The notes: generated by a model not told the origin, from the sequence alone. Shown: positions 45,507 to 56,904, numbered from the stretch's first letter. The stretch is DNA of 64,000 bases from Bimuria novae-zelandiae CBS 107.79 (GCA_010015655.1 ML976703.1:332295-396294), one strand, 5' to 3'. Program-made: numbers and translations.

Positions 45507-46649
45507 CGTTGAGTGAGCTAAGGTTTAGGCCTGCGCACCCTCAAACCATAGTCAGCTCTGCGCTTAGTTCATCATGCGACTGATGATTGAGTCCACCCAC
45601 GCAGTTCCGTCACACTTAGGATATAGTTTTTACTAACGTATCTTTCTCTCCTATTATTTATTCTTCTCTCTATTTCATAGAGAGCTGGGGATTAGCACAA
45701 ATATATAGCCTATGGATTTGCTATAGCAAAGCTTCGAGAATGCTCTAGATCGAGTTGTAGTAAGACGGCTACTTCTAGAAAGTTCTATATGCTATGGATT
45801 TGCTATTTTTGCCTTATCAAACTAACGAACTCCTCTAATGACACTGGTAGGGAGGATGGCCGACCCGTACTAATATAGGTCTTGTAAATAATTTAAAATA
45901 TATAAGTTAGAGAATAAATATGTAGAGGTATATGTAGTAGAAAGTGCTATTTAGTAAAGCGCCTTTCTAGCAGCTGTTAGAGGACAGGTGGGTTAGGCAG
46001 TGTAGTAACAAGATGGAGACCAAGGGGTTGTATTCAGTATATATAGAAGAGAGACAACGACGAATCGCTACTAAGCCCCTACTCGGATAGCGTAAGCTAT
46101 ATACCTAGAGTCACCTAATCCTGCTAAGTCAGGCCCTTAGTTAGTCACATACACCTATAGCTTAACAGTAGCCGTCTAATTAACAAACAAGATAATTAAT
46201 AGGTTTAATTTATTAAGTTTAAATTAAGTCTATAAAGTAGCTCTAGCTCCTAATATATCTTTACTACTAAACCCCTTTATAACACCTTTATAATGTTTGT
46301 TAGCTTAGTTTCTATTAGTACTACTAGATTACTCTTTAGTACTAATAGGCCTATCTTTTTTTCTTCTATTCTAGGAGTCTTACACTTATAATCTTATTTT
46401 TCCTTAGCTATAGTAGCTTAATCTATTATAGTAAATTATATTTTATTAAAGTGTGTAGTGTTGTTCTTGTGTTCCTGCTGCGCCCTCCACGGGCTAGTAG
46501 TGGGGTCTATTTACATAACGTATCTCATAATACTGTTGAGGTAAGAGGTGCTTGATAGGGTGAGGAAGCAGCGTTAGACCACCCCCACGTGGCACACGTA
46601 ACCCACTTTCCTCATAAACCATCATATAATCTTTTGCTTTATGCTTTAT
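45507..46649. other. TpA-rich repeat-degraded DNA, edge of the large AT block
   Basis: Base composition falls abruptly after the ankyrin gene and TpA becomes frequent. No frame longer than a few dozen codons is supported. It contains the second copy of the 17335-17504 repeat. Confidence 0.6.
46459..46624 (+). repeat. Dispersed repeat, copy 2 (partner at 17335-17504)
   Basis: Same block order as 17335-17504, including TACTGTTGAGGTAAGAGGTG. It lies inside TpA-rich sequence yet is itself little mutated, which suggests that it is too short to be hit by RIP or arrived later. Confidence 0.7.
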
Positions 46650-47900
46650 TTATGCCTTCTCTAGATTTTAATAGCTTATTACCTTCGCCTTTCCTAGAAC
46701 TACTAATCTTGTCGATTAACAAGCTTTAGCATTATTTATCTAGAATAGAAAGTCGTTTTAATCCTATATAAGTATACACTTAGTAAAGAATATTTTAGCT
46801 ATAGTTACAATCTTTTATATACACTTCTATAGGCGCTGCTTACTTAACTTATTAAGTATATAAGTATCTTTCTTTATTAGGTTTTATAGCGATGCAAGAG
46901 CTTCTATTATCTTTAGTATTACTAGAGTTATTAGAGTCTATAGTATCTTGTCTTATAAAGTAGATATCGGCTGCCCTTAAGAGCTATCTAGAATAATAAG
47001 ATTAGGTAGAGGCTTCTAAATTCCTTAGAGTACCCTTTTTAGATTTAATAAAAATAAACTAGTTATAGCCTATTTAGTTAAGATATTCCTCTTTATAAAT
47101 ACCTTATCGTGTATAGATTTATATAAAAAAGTAAAATGTTCTATACTAATCTAATCTATATCTCCTTAATTAAGTTGTTCGATCTTGTTACGATAGGCTG
47201 TCTTTAAGAATATAAAGACTTTAATATTATAGGGCTAGAGTGTGTAAGAGGTATAAGATAGTAAATAACATAGAATAATATTATTCTTTAGATAGAACTC
47301 TAGGATCTCTACTATTTTATACGTTCTAAAGCTATTATTAATAAGGACGCATAGTGTGTTATTAGCTACTTTTTTAGTCTAGAGATTAAAAACGCGCTTA
47401 AGCCACTCTAAGTTAATCTTAGAGTTATTATACCTATTTTTAGAATGTCTAAAATGCTACCTAGGGGTTAGGTACGTAGTCTAATTACTTCTATAGGTTA
47501 AAGCTAGCTAGATAATAAGTAAAAGTTGTAACCTACTATCTATACTAATATATTTAATAAAAGATACTATTTAGTACTTAATACTAGTGCCCCTATAGTC
47601 TCGAATATCGTCCTTGCCTATAAGAACTTTGACGGAGCCGAGCATACTAAGCATAACCCTAGTCTTATCTATATTATAGAGGTTTTCTGGCAAAATGCTA
47701 GGGTCTTAGAGTACTTTGCTAATTACTTTAAACCACTCTATAACCTTATCGTATATGTAACTATTATATTACTTCTAATCTATAGCTTTTACCTGTCTTG
47801 CTCTTAATTCTATATGGCGTTTCTTAAACGCCCGGGACTAGTTAGGGCCTAGAGGCTTAAGCGGTCTATTCGTAGATTAACGAAAGGTAATTTAGAATGC
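46650..47900 (-). pseudogene. RIP-degraded pogo/Fot-like transposase
   Basis: Reading the minus strand through many TAG/TAA codons gives recognisable blocks of the common fungal pogo-type DDE transposase. These include VMLSMLGSVKVLIGKDDIRD and YRGTSIK, LLLII*LALTYRSN*TTYLT, NNSKINLEWLKRVFN, TLCVLINNSF and EILEFYLKNNIILCYLLSYT. The order (first Asp region, then second Asp region, then the NNIILCxLPSHTSHxLQPxDV block) is the family order. Nearly every stop is explained by CAG-to-TAG or TGG-to-TAG type changes. Ends were not located. Confidence 0.7.
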
Positions 47901-48301
47901 TAGCGAATGCATATACTTAATTCGCACAGGATGCCAAGACTAGACATTAGTAACACGAAATTTACGAGTGCTCTTTCTTCTTTGGGGGTGAGATACTGCC
48001 GGCTCTAAGCCAGGTCCTCTTTCGAGCGTCGCTGTGCTTGCGATGGCATAATGTGGAGATGGGCACGTTGCCCCTTTCTGATAGGACAGCATATGTTCTA
48101 GGCACATCTAGAGGGAGAGACTACAACAACACCTGGGTGGCTCGATCCATGACTATGTAGTGGTGGTGGGAAGGGGCACGGCAGTTTGCGTGCTAGCCGG
48201 CACGACACCTGGCCACAAAAGCCTCTAAAAATAGCTATCATGTGATTGTTCATAGGCGCTTCCAGAAGAGTTAAGGCTTCGAGTATCGTAAAATACATTA
48301 T
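47901..48301. other. Less-mutated 400-bp island
   Basis: Between two RIP-degraded elements lies an island with ordinary base composition (about 47930-48300). The only open frame (minus 48098-48337, 79 codons) overlaps the piggyBac end and has no motif. It may be surviving host DNA between insertions. Confidence 0.4.
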
Positions 48302-49762
48302 CCCTTGCACCGGCAACATCGCCCGCACACGGACCACCTCTTAATAGCCAATTAGATAATTAATTACTAAAACACCAAGACCTGCGTCATAATATTAGTA
48401 ATTATTAATTACTAGCTAAAATATAACTTTTTTAAAATTTCTAATATATATAAGCATGTTAAAACGTGTAGCGCCTATTAGTAATAATCCTAATTTTATA
48501 AAATTTATAAAGTATAGTTAAAAAGATAGTATTTTACTTAACTTACCGCGCACGCCGCTAGCTGCCTAGTAATTACTTAAAATAAATAATTTATATACTT
48601 TTAGACGTGCTTAATTACCTTAGTATATAGACGTTAATTCTCCTATTTCCTTATTTAACTTATTTTACGACGCTAAGCTTCTTAATTAAATTACATACTA
48701 TACAAATTAGTACGTTAAAAAGCTTTAAGCTAAAGCGCTATTAACGCCTAACTACTATAAATAGAAACTAATGTCGCTAAGCGAGCTATATACCTACTTT
48801 AGAATTATTATATATATAGCTCTTTATAAAGAGCTATTGCTTAAAGAGTATTAGTAGAAACTTTATAGGACAGCGCCTACGCATAAAGTTAACCTCTATA
48901 TATTATAGAAACGCTAGGAGTAGCTAGATTAATACTTATATCTAATAGAGGTTAATTAGAGCTTTAAATTACCTTTTAGCTAAGTATAGGGTTTCTTAAA
49001 ATTATTACGCAAGCGTAGCTTTAAGTACTAGACCTTTAATAAGTACTTCTACGTTAATAAAGTAATAGTAAGATTTATAGGACGCGCAAGTAAGGTTATT
49101 ATAATTAAAATAAAGCTAACGCTAGAGGGGTATAAAATCTAGTATTTAGCTAATAATAGAGTAATTCTAAACTAGTTATTTTATACTAGAGGTGCTAGGC
49201 GAGGTCTAGTAAACTTACTTACTCTTATAGGAGTAGAAACGCCACCCTTTATACTAACTAAGTCTATTCCTATTATTTTTATACTTGCTAAGGACGCTGC
49301 CAGGCGTTATTAATTTTTACTAAATTACTATATTATCTAGGATAATAATCTCTTTAACACTATCCCTATACTTAAATATTTAAAAGATAATAGCGTAGGG
49401 TGCGCAGGCACTATAAGGATAATAAAGATAGTAATAAAGGAGAGATTTAAGTTAAACGCGATAGTAGAGCTAATATTTAAGGCGCCTATATGTAACAGGA
49501 ACAATCGCTCGTCGACACGAGAACCCTTGGCTAGTCAAGACAGGATCCGAGATCATCCGAAAACCGACACTCATCCGTATCGGACCAATTTCGGATCTAT
49601 CAGACCGATGGGGAACTACGAATCCGATTCGGACCTATTTCGGATCCATCAGACCGACGGTCAACCTATGGCAGTTATGTGCTAGCTAGCCATCTGGGAA
49701 GAGGTGTATTTAGAGGAGCTTGGGGCCTTTGTAGTTCAGTACCTTTTCCGTATCCTTTCGTA

Positions 49763-50433
49763 GTAGTAGTAGTAGTATTGGTTTTACGTCCTATGTAACC
49801 TCCCAGGGGGTATGTAGACGTGCCCTGCACTTAGTAAGGGCCACTCATGCTAGTGCTACCGCTACTATAGGAGCGGCCTCTCTTGCTGCTGTCCCTCTCC
49901 AGATAGGGGCGACTCAGCTGTTCAATCTGGCCTTTGTGTGACAATAGTGGGGAATGGGGTAGCCTTCTAGCTGCCCCCAGTCCTGTACAGAAGCATGCCA
50001 AGACTTATTAGAGGTAAGGAGAGATATATACACGCATATAGGTATACAAAAGAGAGAGCTTAGTCTTATATAGTAGATACCCTAGCAAGTTAAAAGCAGG
50101 TAGCGTATCTACTTCGCCCGAAGCGAGGGTTTGCGTCCGCTCGCCCATAACGTGGTTAGCCAGTTGCTTGCTAACGTGTGCTGTCACTAACACTAAGTGC
50201 AAGAAGGGTTGCGTATTCTCCTGGGCTTAGCGCCCTAAGGTACTGTATTCCTTCTCTAGTATCTATTAGGGGATGTGTTGGGCGTTGCGGCCAGTAGTTA
50301 AAGCGTCGCACTGTCCGTGGGCAGTGTACGATATGGTCCGGGGCCAGGTCTGCTCCGCAGGTGCACGCGAGGGTCTCCTCATCATGCTTAAACTTCCTAT
50401 GGTACCAGGCGTAGTTGCCGTGTCTTGTCCTCA
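49763..50433 (-). mobile_element. 5'-truncated LINE (Tad-like) fragment with 15-bp target duplication
   Basis: A 671-bp segment is flanked by CCGTATCCTTTCGTA at 49748-49762 and 50434-50448, a target duplication of a size typical of target-primed insertion. On the minus strand it begins within coding sequence and ends in a short (TAC)n tail next to the target site (plus strand GTAGTAGTAGTAGTA). The 3' untranslated part is about 400 bp. Removing it restores the LTR-like unit to 387 bp. Confidence 0.85.
50171..50433 (-). pseudogene. C-terminal fragment of a LINE reverse-transcriptase polyprotein
   Basis: The minus-strand frame reads VRTRHGNYAWYHRKFKHDEE then LACTCGADLAPDHIVHCPRT, resembling the Cys/His segment (CxCGxxxxxxHxxxxC) found after RNase H in fungal Tad-clade LINE polyproteins. 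It stops with TAG at 50171-50173. The catalytic domains are absent because the copy is 5'-truncated. The Met counted upstream (50464) belongs to the target LTR, not to the LINE. Confidence 0.7.
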
Positions 50434-50675
50434 CCGTATCCTTTCGTACCAGGCCTATAGGCACTTAATTCATTCGAGGCTACATTCTTATACACGCACT
50501 CCCACATGCCTCTGCTAGGAGATACGCCAACATCGATCCTTTGAGTGACCTGCGCCGATACACTATAGTAGTAACGCGCGCCTGCGTAAAGCTAACTAAG
50601 GAGCGCTTTAATAGTAACTTTATAAAGCTTAAGATAACGTTTTCAGGCAAGATAGAATAGGAAGAAACGTACTAG

Positions 50676-51062
50676 GTGTATCGGCGCAGGTCACTCAAAG
50701 GATCGATGTTGGCGTATCTCCTAGCAGAGGCATGTGGGAGTGCGTGTATAAGAATGTAGCCTCGAATGAATTAAGTGCCTATAGGCCTGGTACGAAAGGA
50801 TACGGAAAAGGTACTGAACTACAAAGGCCCCAAGCTCCTCTAAATACACCTCTTCCCAGATGGCTAGCTAGCACATAACTGCCATAGGTTGACCGTCGGT
50901 CTGATGGATCCGAAATAGGTCCGAATCGGATTCGTAGTTCCCCATCGGTCTGATAGATCCGAAATTGGTCCGATACGGATGAGTGTCGGTTTTCGGATGA
51001 TCTCGAATCCTGTCTTGACTAGCCAAGGGTTCTCGTGTCGACGAGCGATTGTTCCTGTTACA
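50676..51062 (-). repeat. LTR-like unit, right copy in inverted orientation (387 bp)
   Basis: Reverse complement of the left copy over its full length, uninterrupted, with only a few differences seen (for example GGATTCGAGATC against GGATCCGAGATC). The two copies are separated by 112 bp (50564-50675). Two LTRs of one element should be direct repeats, so this is either two solo LTRs inserted in opposite orientation, a rearranged element, or a fold-back type element. Confidence 0.8.
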
Positions 51063-52059
51063 CTAGGCGCTTTTAAAGAGCAAAAAAGTCTTATAAGTTA
51101 CTTAAAAAGATAATTAGGTAGTTTTTTTTACTAGTACTATTACTAAGGGTAAGTTTCTTAAGGCTTAATAATATACTAAGACTTATTAATAAGAGTTACT
51201 ACCTAGCTACTTGCCTCGTTATAAAGCTTTACCGTTACTTTAAAACCTCTTAAAGAGACTAAAAACTATTTAAGAAAGCCTTTAGCACAAGCCTATTAAG
51301 TTATTAAATATACCTAAGATAATAGACGACTATAATAAGCATAAAAGTAAGGTAGATTAGTTTAACTAGGCAAAGAGCTACTATAGCGTCCAGCAAGCTA
51401 AGCGGCGCATATAAAAGCCTCTCTAGTACTTTTTACTAGATCTTATACTTAATAACTATTATAGACTCTCTTCCTACACCTCCTCTGCCACTACTAAACG
51501 TGGCGGCTATAAGAAGTTCCTATATAACTTTATTAAGTAGTTATTTAAGCGTAGTAAATAATTAGTAAGGGGCTATAAGAAGCGCGAGAGACTTAATAAT
51601 ATTATTATTACTAAAGAGAGCGCTTATAAGTTTATAAGGCTATTTAAAAAGTCTAAGACCTATACTGCTTATGTTAAAAACGCATGTTAATTATATAAGT
51701 CTTAGACATCTCGGGCACCTCTAGGTTATGTGTCTAATAATCCACAGCGATGCAAGCGTGCCTAGCGTCCTCTGCGTACTTACTATAGGTGTACGCTTTG
51801 CCGCTTGCCTTTATGTAGGCCAGAAATTAGGCCTGAGTGCTGGCAGGAGCACCTCCGACGATATTAAACTATTAAGGAAGTTAACATAAAAGCAAGCTTA
51901 AGTATTAAGTAATTAGAAGTTAAGACCTCTAGAAATATAATCTTTATATAAATTTCTATATAAACTGCATTAATTCTGGTGTTCTGCCCAGATCGGAGCG
52001 ATCATCCGATTGGCTATCACCAGGTGGTCCGTGTGCGGGCGATGTTGCCGGTGCAAGGG

Positions 52060-52317
52060 ATAGTAGAGTAATCTTGCTAGCTTTCTTTACAGCAGCTCGC
52101 TTAAACGCACGCCAAGAGACCTAGTAGATCAACCACGACGGATAAATTCGGAATCCATGTTTGCATGTGCTAAATGCTACGATAGGCTCGATACATGTTC
52201 CTATTAAGGATAAGTATCGTCCAAAGCCTCCGAGGAGTCGTAAAATATTAGTAGCGACAGCTATGCAGGGGCTAGAAGTTAAAATAGTTTCAGAGACTAC
52301 AAATAGAATTATCAATG
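52060..52317. other. Spacer between piggyBac and YR-retrotransposon
   Basis: About 260 bp of less mutated sequence. An open frame (52161-52481, MHVLNATIGSIHVPIKDKYR...) starts here and runs across repeat A1. It has no recognised domain, and part of it is repeat sequence, so I do not call a gene. Confidence 0.4.
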
Positions 52318-52466
52318 AAAGGTTCTATACTCGATCGAGCCGCCAAGCACTACACAAAGAAGTGCAGCATTATAAAGAAGCGATGCATCCGGACAATACC
52401 CCCCCCCATCTACCTACTACCCTCATTACTACTATAGGAATTCGTACGAATACTACGCAAATTTTA
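52318..52466 (+). repeat. Split direct repeat A1
   Basis: It matches A2 (56905-57051) along its length. Shared segments are CCGCCAAGCACTACACAAAG and AGGAATTCGTACGAATACT. A2 carries extra C-to-T and G-to-A changes, for example GAAGTGCAGC becoming GAAGTATAGT. Confidence 0.85.
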
Positions 52467-53379
52467 TTATACTTACTATAGTTAACGTTTTAGCTTTTCC
52501 TAGTAGTAATACTACCTTTACTATTAACCCTATCTTGCTTTAATAGCCCTAGTATAGCTAGACGATAGTAATACCTACCTAGTAATAGCTTACATAGCTA
52601 ACGGTAAGCTATAAAGCTATAATTACAAATAAAGAGTTTTAATAATATAAGTTATAGGCTAAGCTTTAAGAGCTTTAATACTAAGAAAGAATATAAGAGC
52701 TAGAGGCTAAAAAAGTAATACTAAAGCTAGCTTAGCTTTATTAAGGCGTTATACTAATAACTAATATTAATAATAATTTAGTAAGTAAGCGTTTCTCCCC
52801 GCAGATAATATAGGTTATTAAGTAAATTCTAGGCGTCTATCTAAAGGATATCTACTTTATCCTAAACTATAAATTTAACCTATATAACCTTACCCGCCTC
52901 CGCATTAGTATTAGTTCTAAAACTACTAAATTATAAACTATTATAAAGTTAAACCTAAGTACTTAATAATTAGTAGTAAAATGCAGCCGCGGAAGTCTTA
53001 AAGACTTTAAAAATAATTTATTAGTTTAGGTAAAGTGCTTTATAAACTATATCTAGATTATAGGGCTACTATTTAGGGCTTAAAACTAGATAATTAGTCC
53101 TATAATACTATATTTCCTTTTACGGGTAATATAGCACACGTATAACTACAAATAGTAAACTATCTTATAATTTACTATTAATTAGTACGAATACGCCCTA
53201 GTAAAGCAAAAGCTAGATTTTAATAGCTAGTAAAAGGTACTAAATAAATAGACTAATTACTATTTTAACCTATCCACGCTTTACAGCACGAAGCGCACTA
53301 AGCCTCTACTTAGTAAAAGTTTAAAAGAATTACTCTTAAATAATAAATTAATTATTTATAAGAACTATAACTTGTCTAA

Positions 53380-54960
53380 AGGCTATAAAAGAGACTAGTA
53401 TAAATAAAAGTATATTTATAAAAACTATAAAGCTAACTATAGTATAATTAATTATAAGAAATAGGAACCTGCGCTAGAATAATATTACTTATCTAATTAA
53501 TATAATATTTTTAAATAAGTAAGTATAACTATTTATAAGCGCCTGAGGGTAAATACGTACCTATAATTTAATATCTATAACCCTTTATACCTTTTTTTAG
53601 AATAATTACCTTCGCCGCTAAAATCTAATAACTAGCAAAAAGCTTTAGAAGGCTACTTAAATAGTTTATTAGTAATTTTATATAATATCCTAAAATATAG
53701 CGCGCAGATTAGGTACAGAGGAGATTATAAGTTAGTAATTTTAAAAAATTTATTATTAGCCTATAAAAATCTAGATATAATTACTTAGTAGCTAAATATA
53801 GACCTGTAGCTAGAAAAGATTTCTTAGTATAATAAAGACTTTCTATTTTATAGCTCCCTACTTAGACTAGTACCTAAAGTAGATAAAGGATAAAAATAAA
53901 TTTATTATCTCTCTTATCCTATAGGTAACTTAGTTAATAACTAGACACACCCTAACGTTGCTATACTACACTACACTATAGTAGAAGATATTTTCGAGCT
54001 AGTACACCACGCAGATAGAGGAGCTATTCTTTTAAAAAGAACTTTAAGGACACCTTTAGAATAATATTAGTAGTACTATACTAATAATAGCTACTTAGCT
54101 TCTAGTAGTAAGACTAGTTTTACTGTAAAAACTACCTTCTCTTTAGTCTATATATAGCATCCTTCCTATTTAACTTATTTATAGAAGGCTTCTACTAGGT
54201 ACTCTAGTTATACCTTAGATAGAAATACCTTATATACTATTTAGATAACTTTATATACGTCTTTAAGCTATTAGTAACACTAGTAGAGGAAGTGCTTTAA
54301 TTAATTAATAAAAATTATAACGTAATTACTAACGTGCTAGGCTTACGCTATAATAGTATTAAAGACGCTATAAGTACTACTATAAAAGACTTAAAAGTAA
54401 AAATTAATATAATCTTTATAATAGCTTACCTTCTTAAAAGAAAACTAAATAAGGTAATTTAGCTAGTCTTAACAGCGCTTACTAATAATAAACTTATATA
54501 GTTATAAGCCTATAAGATAGCTAGATTTCTTAGCTTTTATAGCTAAGTTATTACGCTAGGACGTACGTTCTTAAAATAACTATAAAATTATATAGCTATA
54601 TTTATAAAGCTAAGAAGCTTTTGCCTACTTACTAAAAGTATAACTAAAGACCTAACTTAGTAGAAAGACCTACTACTATAGTTTAATAAAATATAGTTAT
54701 TTAATAACGCTAGCTACCCTATTTATTATCTTTTTACTAATATATTAAATAGAGTGATAGGCGTCTTTTAGTATATAAGTAACCCTATATAAGGGGACTA
54801 GTAGTTTTATTTAAAGAAGGTACTGCAACAGCACGCCTTTTTATATAAACTTAAGTAAGATAAATAAAGTCTTTAAATAAACGCACTAGAAATTTGCATA
54901 ATTAAGCTAGCTTTTAAGCTTTAGGGCGCAAACTAGGCATATAGCATAGTAATTATCTAT
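53380..54960 (+). pseudogene. Gag-like and reverse-transcriptase relic of the YR retrotransposon
   Basis: Read through stops, 53370-53480 resembles a Cys/His knuckle array with Cys codons turned to Tyr. From about 53550 to 54960 it resembles DIRS-type reverse transcriptase: YKNLDIITQQLNIDL and YSSLLRLVPKVDKG, HHADRGAILLKRTLRTPLEQ, then NLFIEGFYQVLQ and YLIYYLDNFIYVF. The last phrase is the YxDD-type catalytic box, here with Asn in the second acidic position (GAC-to-AAC). RITL/LGRTFLKQL-type sequence follows (FLSFYSQVITLGRTFLKQL). Nothing is open for more than a few dozen codons. Confidence 0.65.
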
Positions 54961-54965
54961 ACAGA

Positions 54966-55402
54966 TGTTAAGATCCCAAAGGGGTAGCTGGTCCCTGAGG
55001 GGCTAAGGTTGGTTCTCGGGCAGGAATACTATAGTAGGACGAGAGAGGGTCGTAGTAATAGCTTACGCTTGTCACTAGGGCGTTAGTATTAAAGGTGTGT
55101 ATAGCACAATTAAATTAACAAGGTTACTTATTTAGATCTAAACAATAGATTAATAAACAGGTTAAATATAATAATAGAAGAGACTATCTTCGTGTCCCTA
55201 TATACATGACCCGTCCCAAGAATCCCAGGTGTCCCAAGAATCCCAAAGTCCCATATGCCAAGATACTTCTGGGACGCCCGATACTTCTGGGACGCGTGAC
55301 ATGGTCACGTGACCCGTGGATAAGTCAGGAACCTTGGCTGGTCGCACTAATAAGTGTCCCTGCCCCGCCTCGCGTCATGTTGGGCCTTAACGGATCCTAA
55401 CA
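54966..55402 (+). repeat. Solo LTR with 5-bp target-site duplication
   Basis: A 437-bp unit runs from TGTTAAGATCCCAAAGGGGT to CGGATCCTAACA and is flanked by ACAGA on both sides (54961-54965 and 55403-55407). TG...CA ends with a 5-bp duplication indicate a solo LTR of a Ty1- or Ty3-type element, left by LTR-LTR recombination. It holds internal short tandem phrases (GTCCCAAGAATCCCA twice; GATACTTCTGGGACG twice). It interrupts RNase H coding sequence that reads on across it. Confidence 0.88.
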
Positions 55403-55407
55403 ACAGA

Positions 55408-56700
55408 TAACATAACAGCAGAGGCCGGCCTAAAGGATAGAACCACCCAAGGATAGGCCTCTATAGACTACCTCCGCGAAATCCTTATACAGGCTATGGC
55501 AATAGACGTTATCCTATACTTACGATAGATCTTAACATAGGATAATACACTTACTAATACCTTAATATAATTTATCTAGTTTCTTATAACTAATATTATT
55601 AAAAACTAGTAAATACCCTTCCTATTAAACCACTCTTAGAGTTTATTAAGCTTATATAATTAGTAATTAAGTCTAACTTATACGCTAAGCTACTATAGGC
55701 AGGCCTTAAGCCTAATATAAAATAAAACTATAGCTTAATAATTAAGTCCTATAAGTAGTTCTATACGCTAAATAATTTTTAAAAATAGCTAGTAACACGC
55801 ACTAGCTTTAGTTATTAAATAATAAAATAAGTAAATAGTAGTAACCTCCTACTATAAGGCTAAATTAATAGTATAATAATTTAGAGCTACGTCGTAGCTT
55901 TATAATTAGTCTATATAGATCTTAACCTCTTAGTTAATATATTTAATAGTAGCTATATCTAAAGGCTTATATAAAACGTAAATAACCCACTCCTAAAAAA
56001 TTTAAAGTATAATTAAGTACTAATTATAAGAAACATGCTAGTTAATATACTCTTAAAAAAAGTATCTAATAAAAAGTACCTAGTAAATATAGTTAGTTTA
56101 AATATAGTATTCTTACTAGCCTTTATAGGCTTTTTAAGAATAAGTAAATTTACCTATAAAAATTTAGATCTTAAAGATATAAGATAATTTTATATAAAAT
56201 AACTTACCTGTCGCTGTATAATAGGCTTAGTAATAAAAGTCTACTTTATTTTATATTTTTTATAAAGCAAGATAGACCTTAATAATAAAAGCGTAAATAT
56301 AGTTATTATAGTATTATACGACGCTGCCTGCCTAAGCTAGTATATAATAAACCTTTTATAACAAGACTCTTTTTTATAACAGGACTAAAATTACTTCTTA
56401 TAATAAGATTAGGACTATTTTCTATTATAAAGCTAGCTAAAGGATAATTAGCTACTCTTTTACTTTTATAATACAGCCTTTATATGTGCAAGAATGCTAT
56501 AGCTACTATTAGCCTGCCTTTAGAGATGTGACAGAAGTGCTCTAGGCTATACGGATTATAGCTTCTGTAAAGGGGCGGCCTAACACGCCTACAATTAATA
56601 CCTTACTATAGAATAAATACAGGCCTTAGGCGGATAGTCCTCGGACATAGTAAAACGCTATTATAAACTAACTTATATTAGTTATTCGCCCTATAAAAAT
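55408..56700 (+). pseudogene. RNase H tail and tyrosine-recombinase-like relic
   Basis: Just before the solo LTR the frame reads YSIVIYTD; just after it, NITAEAGLKDRTTQGQASID then YLREILIQAMAIDVILYLR. Together they resemble the DIRS-type RNase H (TDNxxAEAGxK...). From about 55620 the relic reads as an alpha-helical region (LLSLYNQQ, ITHSQKIQSIIKYQLQETC) and YSYQPL*AF*E*VNLPIKI, resembling the GFFGFLRPSE-type phrase of fungal tyrosine recombinases. The catalytic Arg-His-Arg-Tyr set cannot be placed with confidence. The recombinase label rests partly on the split repeats. Confidence 0.5.
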
Positions 56701-56773
56701 AGTTCCTTATAGGCTAGATCTTACTACTTAACCTAAACCTAAAATAATAATAATAAATGGCGTAGGAGTAGTT

Positions 56774-56904
56774 AACATGCTACTAAGTAAAAGAAATAAG
56801 AGTATACCTTTATATTCCCTTTTACTTTATACGTAAGAGCCTATGCCGCTAATTGAAGCGTTACTTAACACTACTATTAAATAGTAAGTAAAGTTATATA
56901 AATA
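56774..56904 (+). repeat. Split direct repeat B1
   Basis: It is a mutated copy of B2 (57143-57277). Nearly all differences are C-to-T or G-to-A in this copy, for example TACTTTATACGTAAGAGCC here against TACTTCGCACGTGAGAGCC in B2. It lies directly before A2. Confidence 0.82.

Larger units (their letters stand above)
49491..50563 (+). repeat. LTR-like unit, left copy (387 bp when the LINE is removed)
   Basis: The unit begins TGTAACAGGAACAATCGCTC and ends GCGCCGATACAC, giving TG...CA-type ends. Its two parts, 49491-49762 and 50449-50563, together equal 387 bp, exactly the length of the inverted copy at 50676-51062. A LINE fragment interrupts it. It is almost free of RIP changes although it lies inside RIP-degraded piggyBac sequence. 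Confidence 0.82.
48720..51860 (+). pseudogene. piggyBac-like (DDE_Tnp_1_7) transposase relic, split by an insertion
   Basis: Reading through TpA-type stops on the plus strand gives MSLSELYTYF, then VRFIGRASKVIIIKIKLTLE with GYKI*YLANNR, then DNNLFNTIPILKYLKDNSVG followed by CAGTIR. The last block corresponds to the piggyBac phrase YLDNLFT...LLKxLRxxGIGAxGTxR. After the insertion (51063 on) come DDYNKHKSKVD and FNQAKSYYSVQQAKRRI, matching the third catalytic region, then a Cys-rich C-terminus near 51745-51860 (RCKRA, YYRCTLCRLPLCRPEIRPEC) resembling the piggyBac zinc ribbon. No open frame survives. Confidence 0.72.
48302..52059 (+). mobile_element. piggyBac-like DNA transposon, RIP-degraded and interrupted
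   Basis: The left end CCCTTGCACCGGCAACATCG and the right end are inverted copies for about 45 bp without change (through CGCACACGGACCACCT) and continue with RIP-type differences (ATAGCCAATTAGATAATTA against ATAGCCAATCGGATGATCG). The flanks are TTAT and ATAG rather than a clean TTAA; a TA pair one base further in would also fit. The body is 3758 bp, of which 49491-51062 is a later insertion. Confidence 0.78.

Noticed and set aside
49491..51062. CRISPR-like or phage structure suggested by the mirrored repeats
   Set aside because: The organism is eukaryotic, the arms are 387 bp and inverted, and target-site duplications show transposon nesting.
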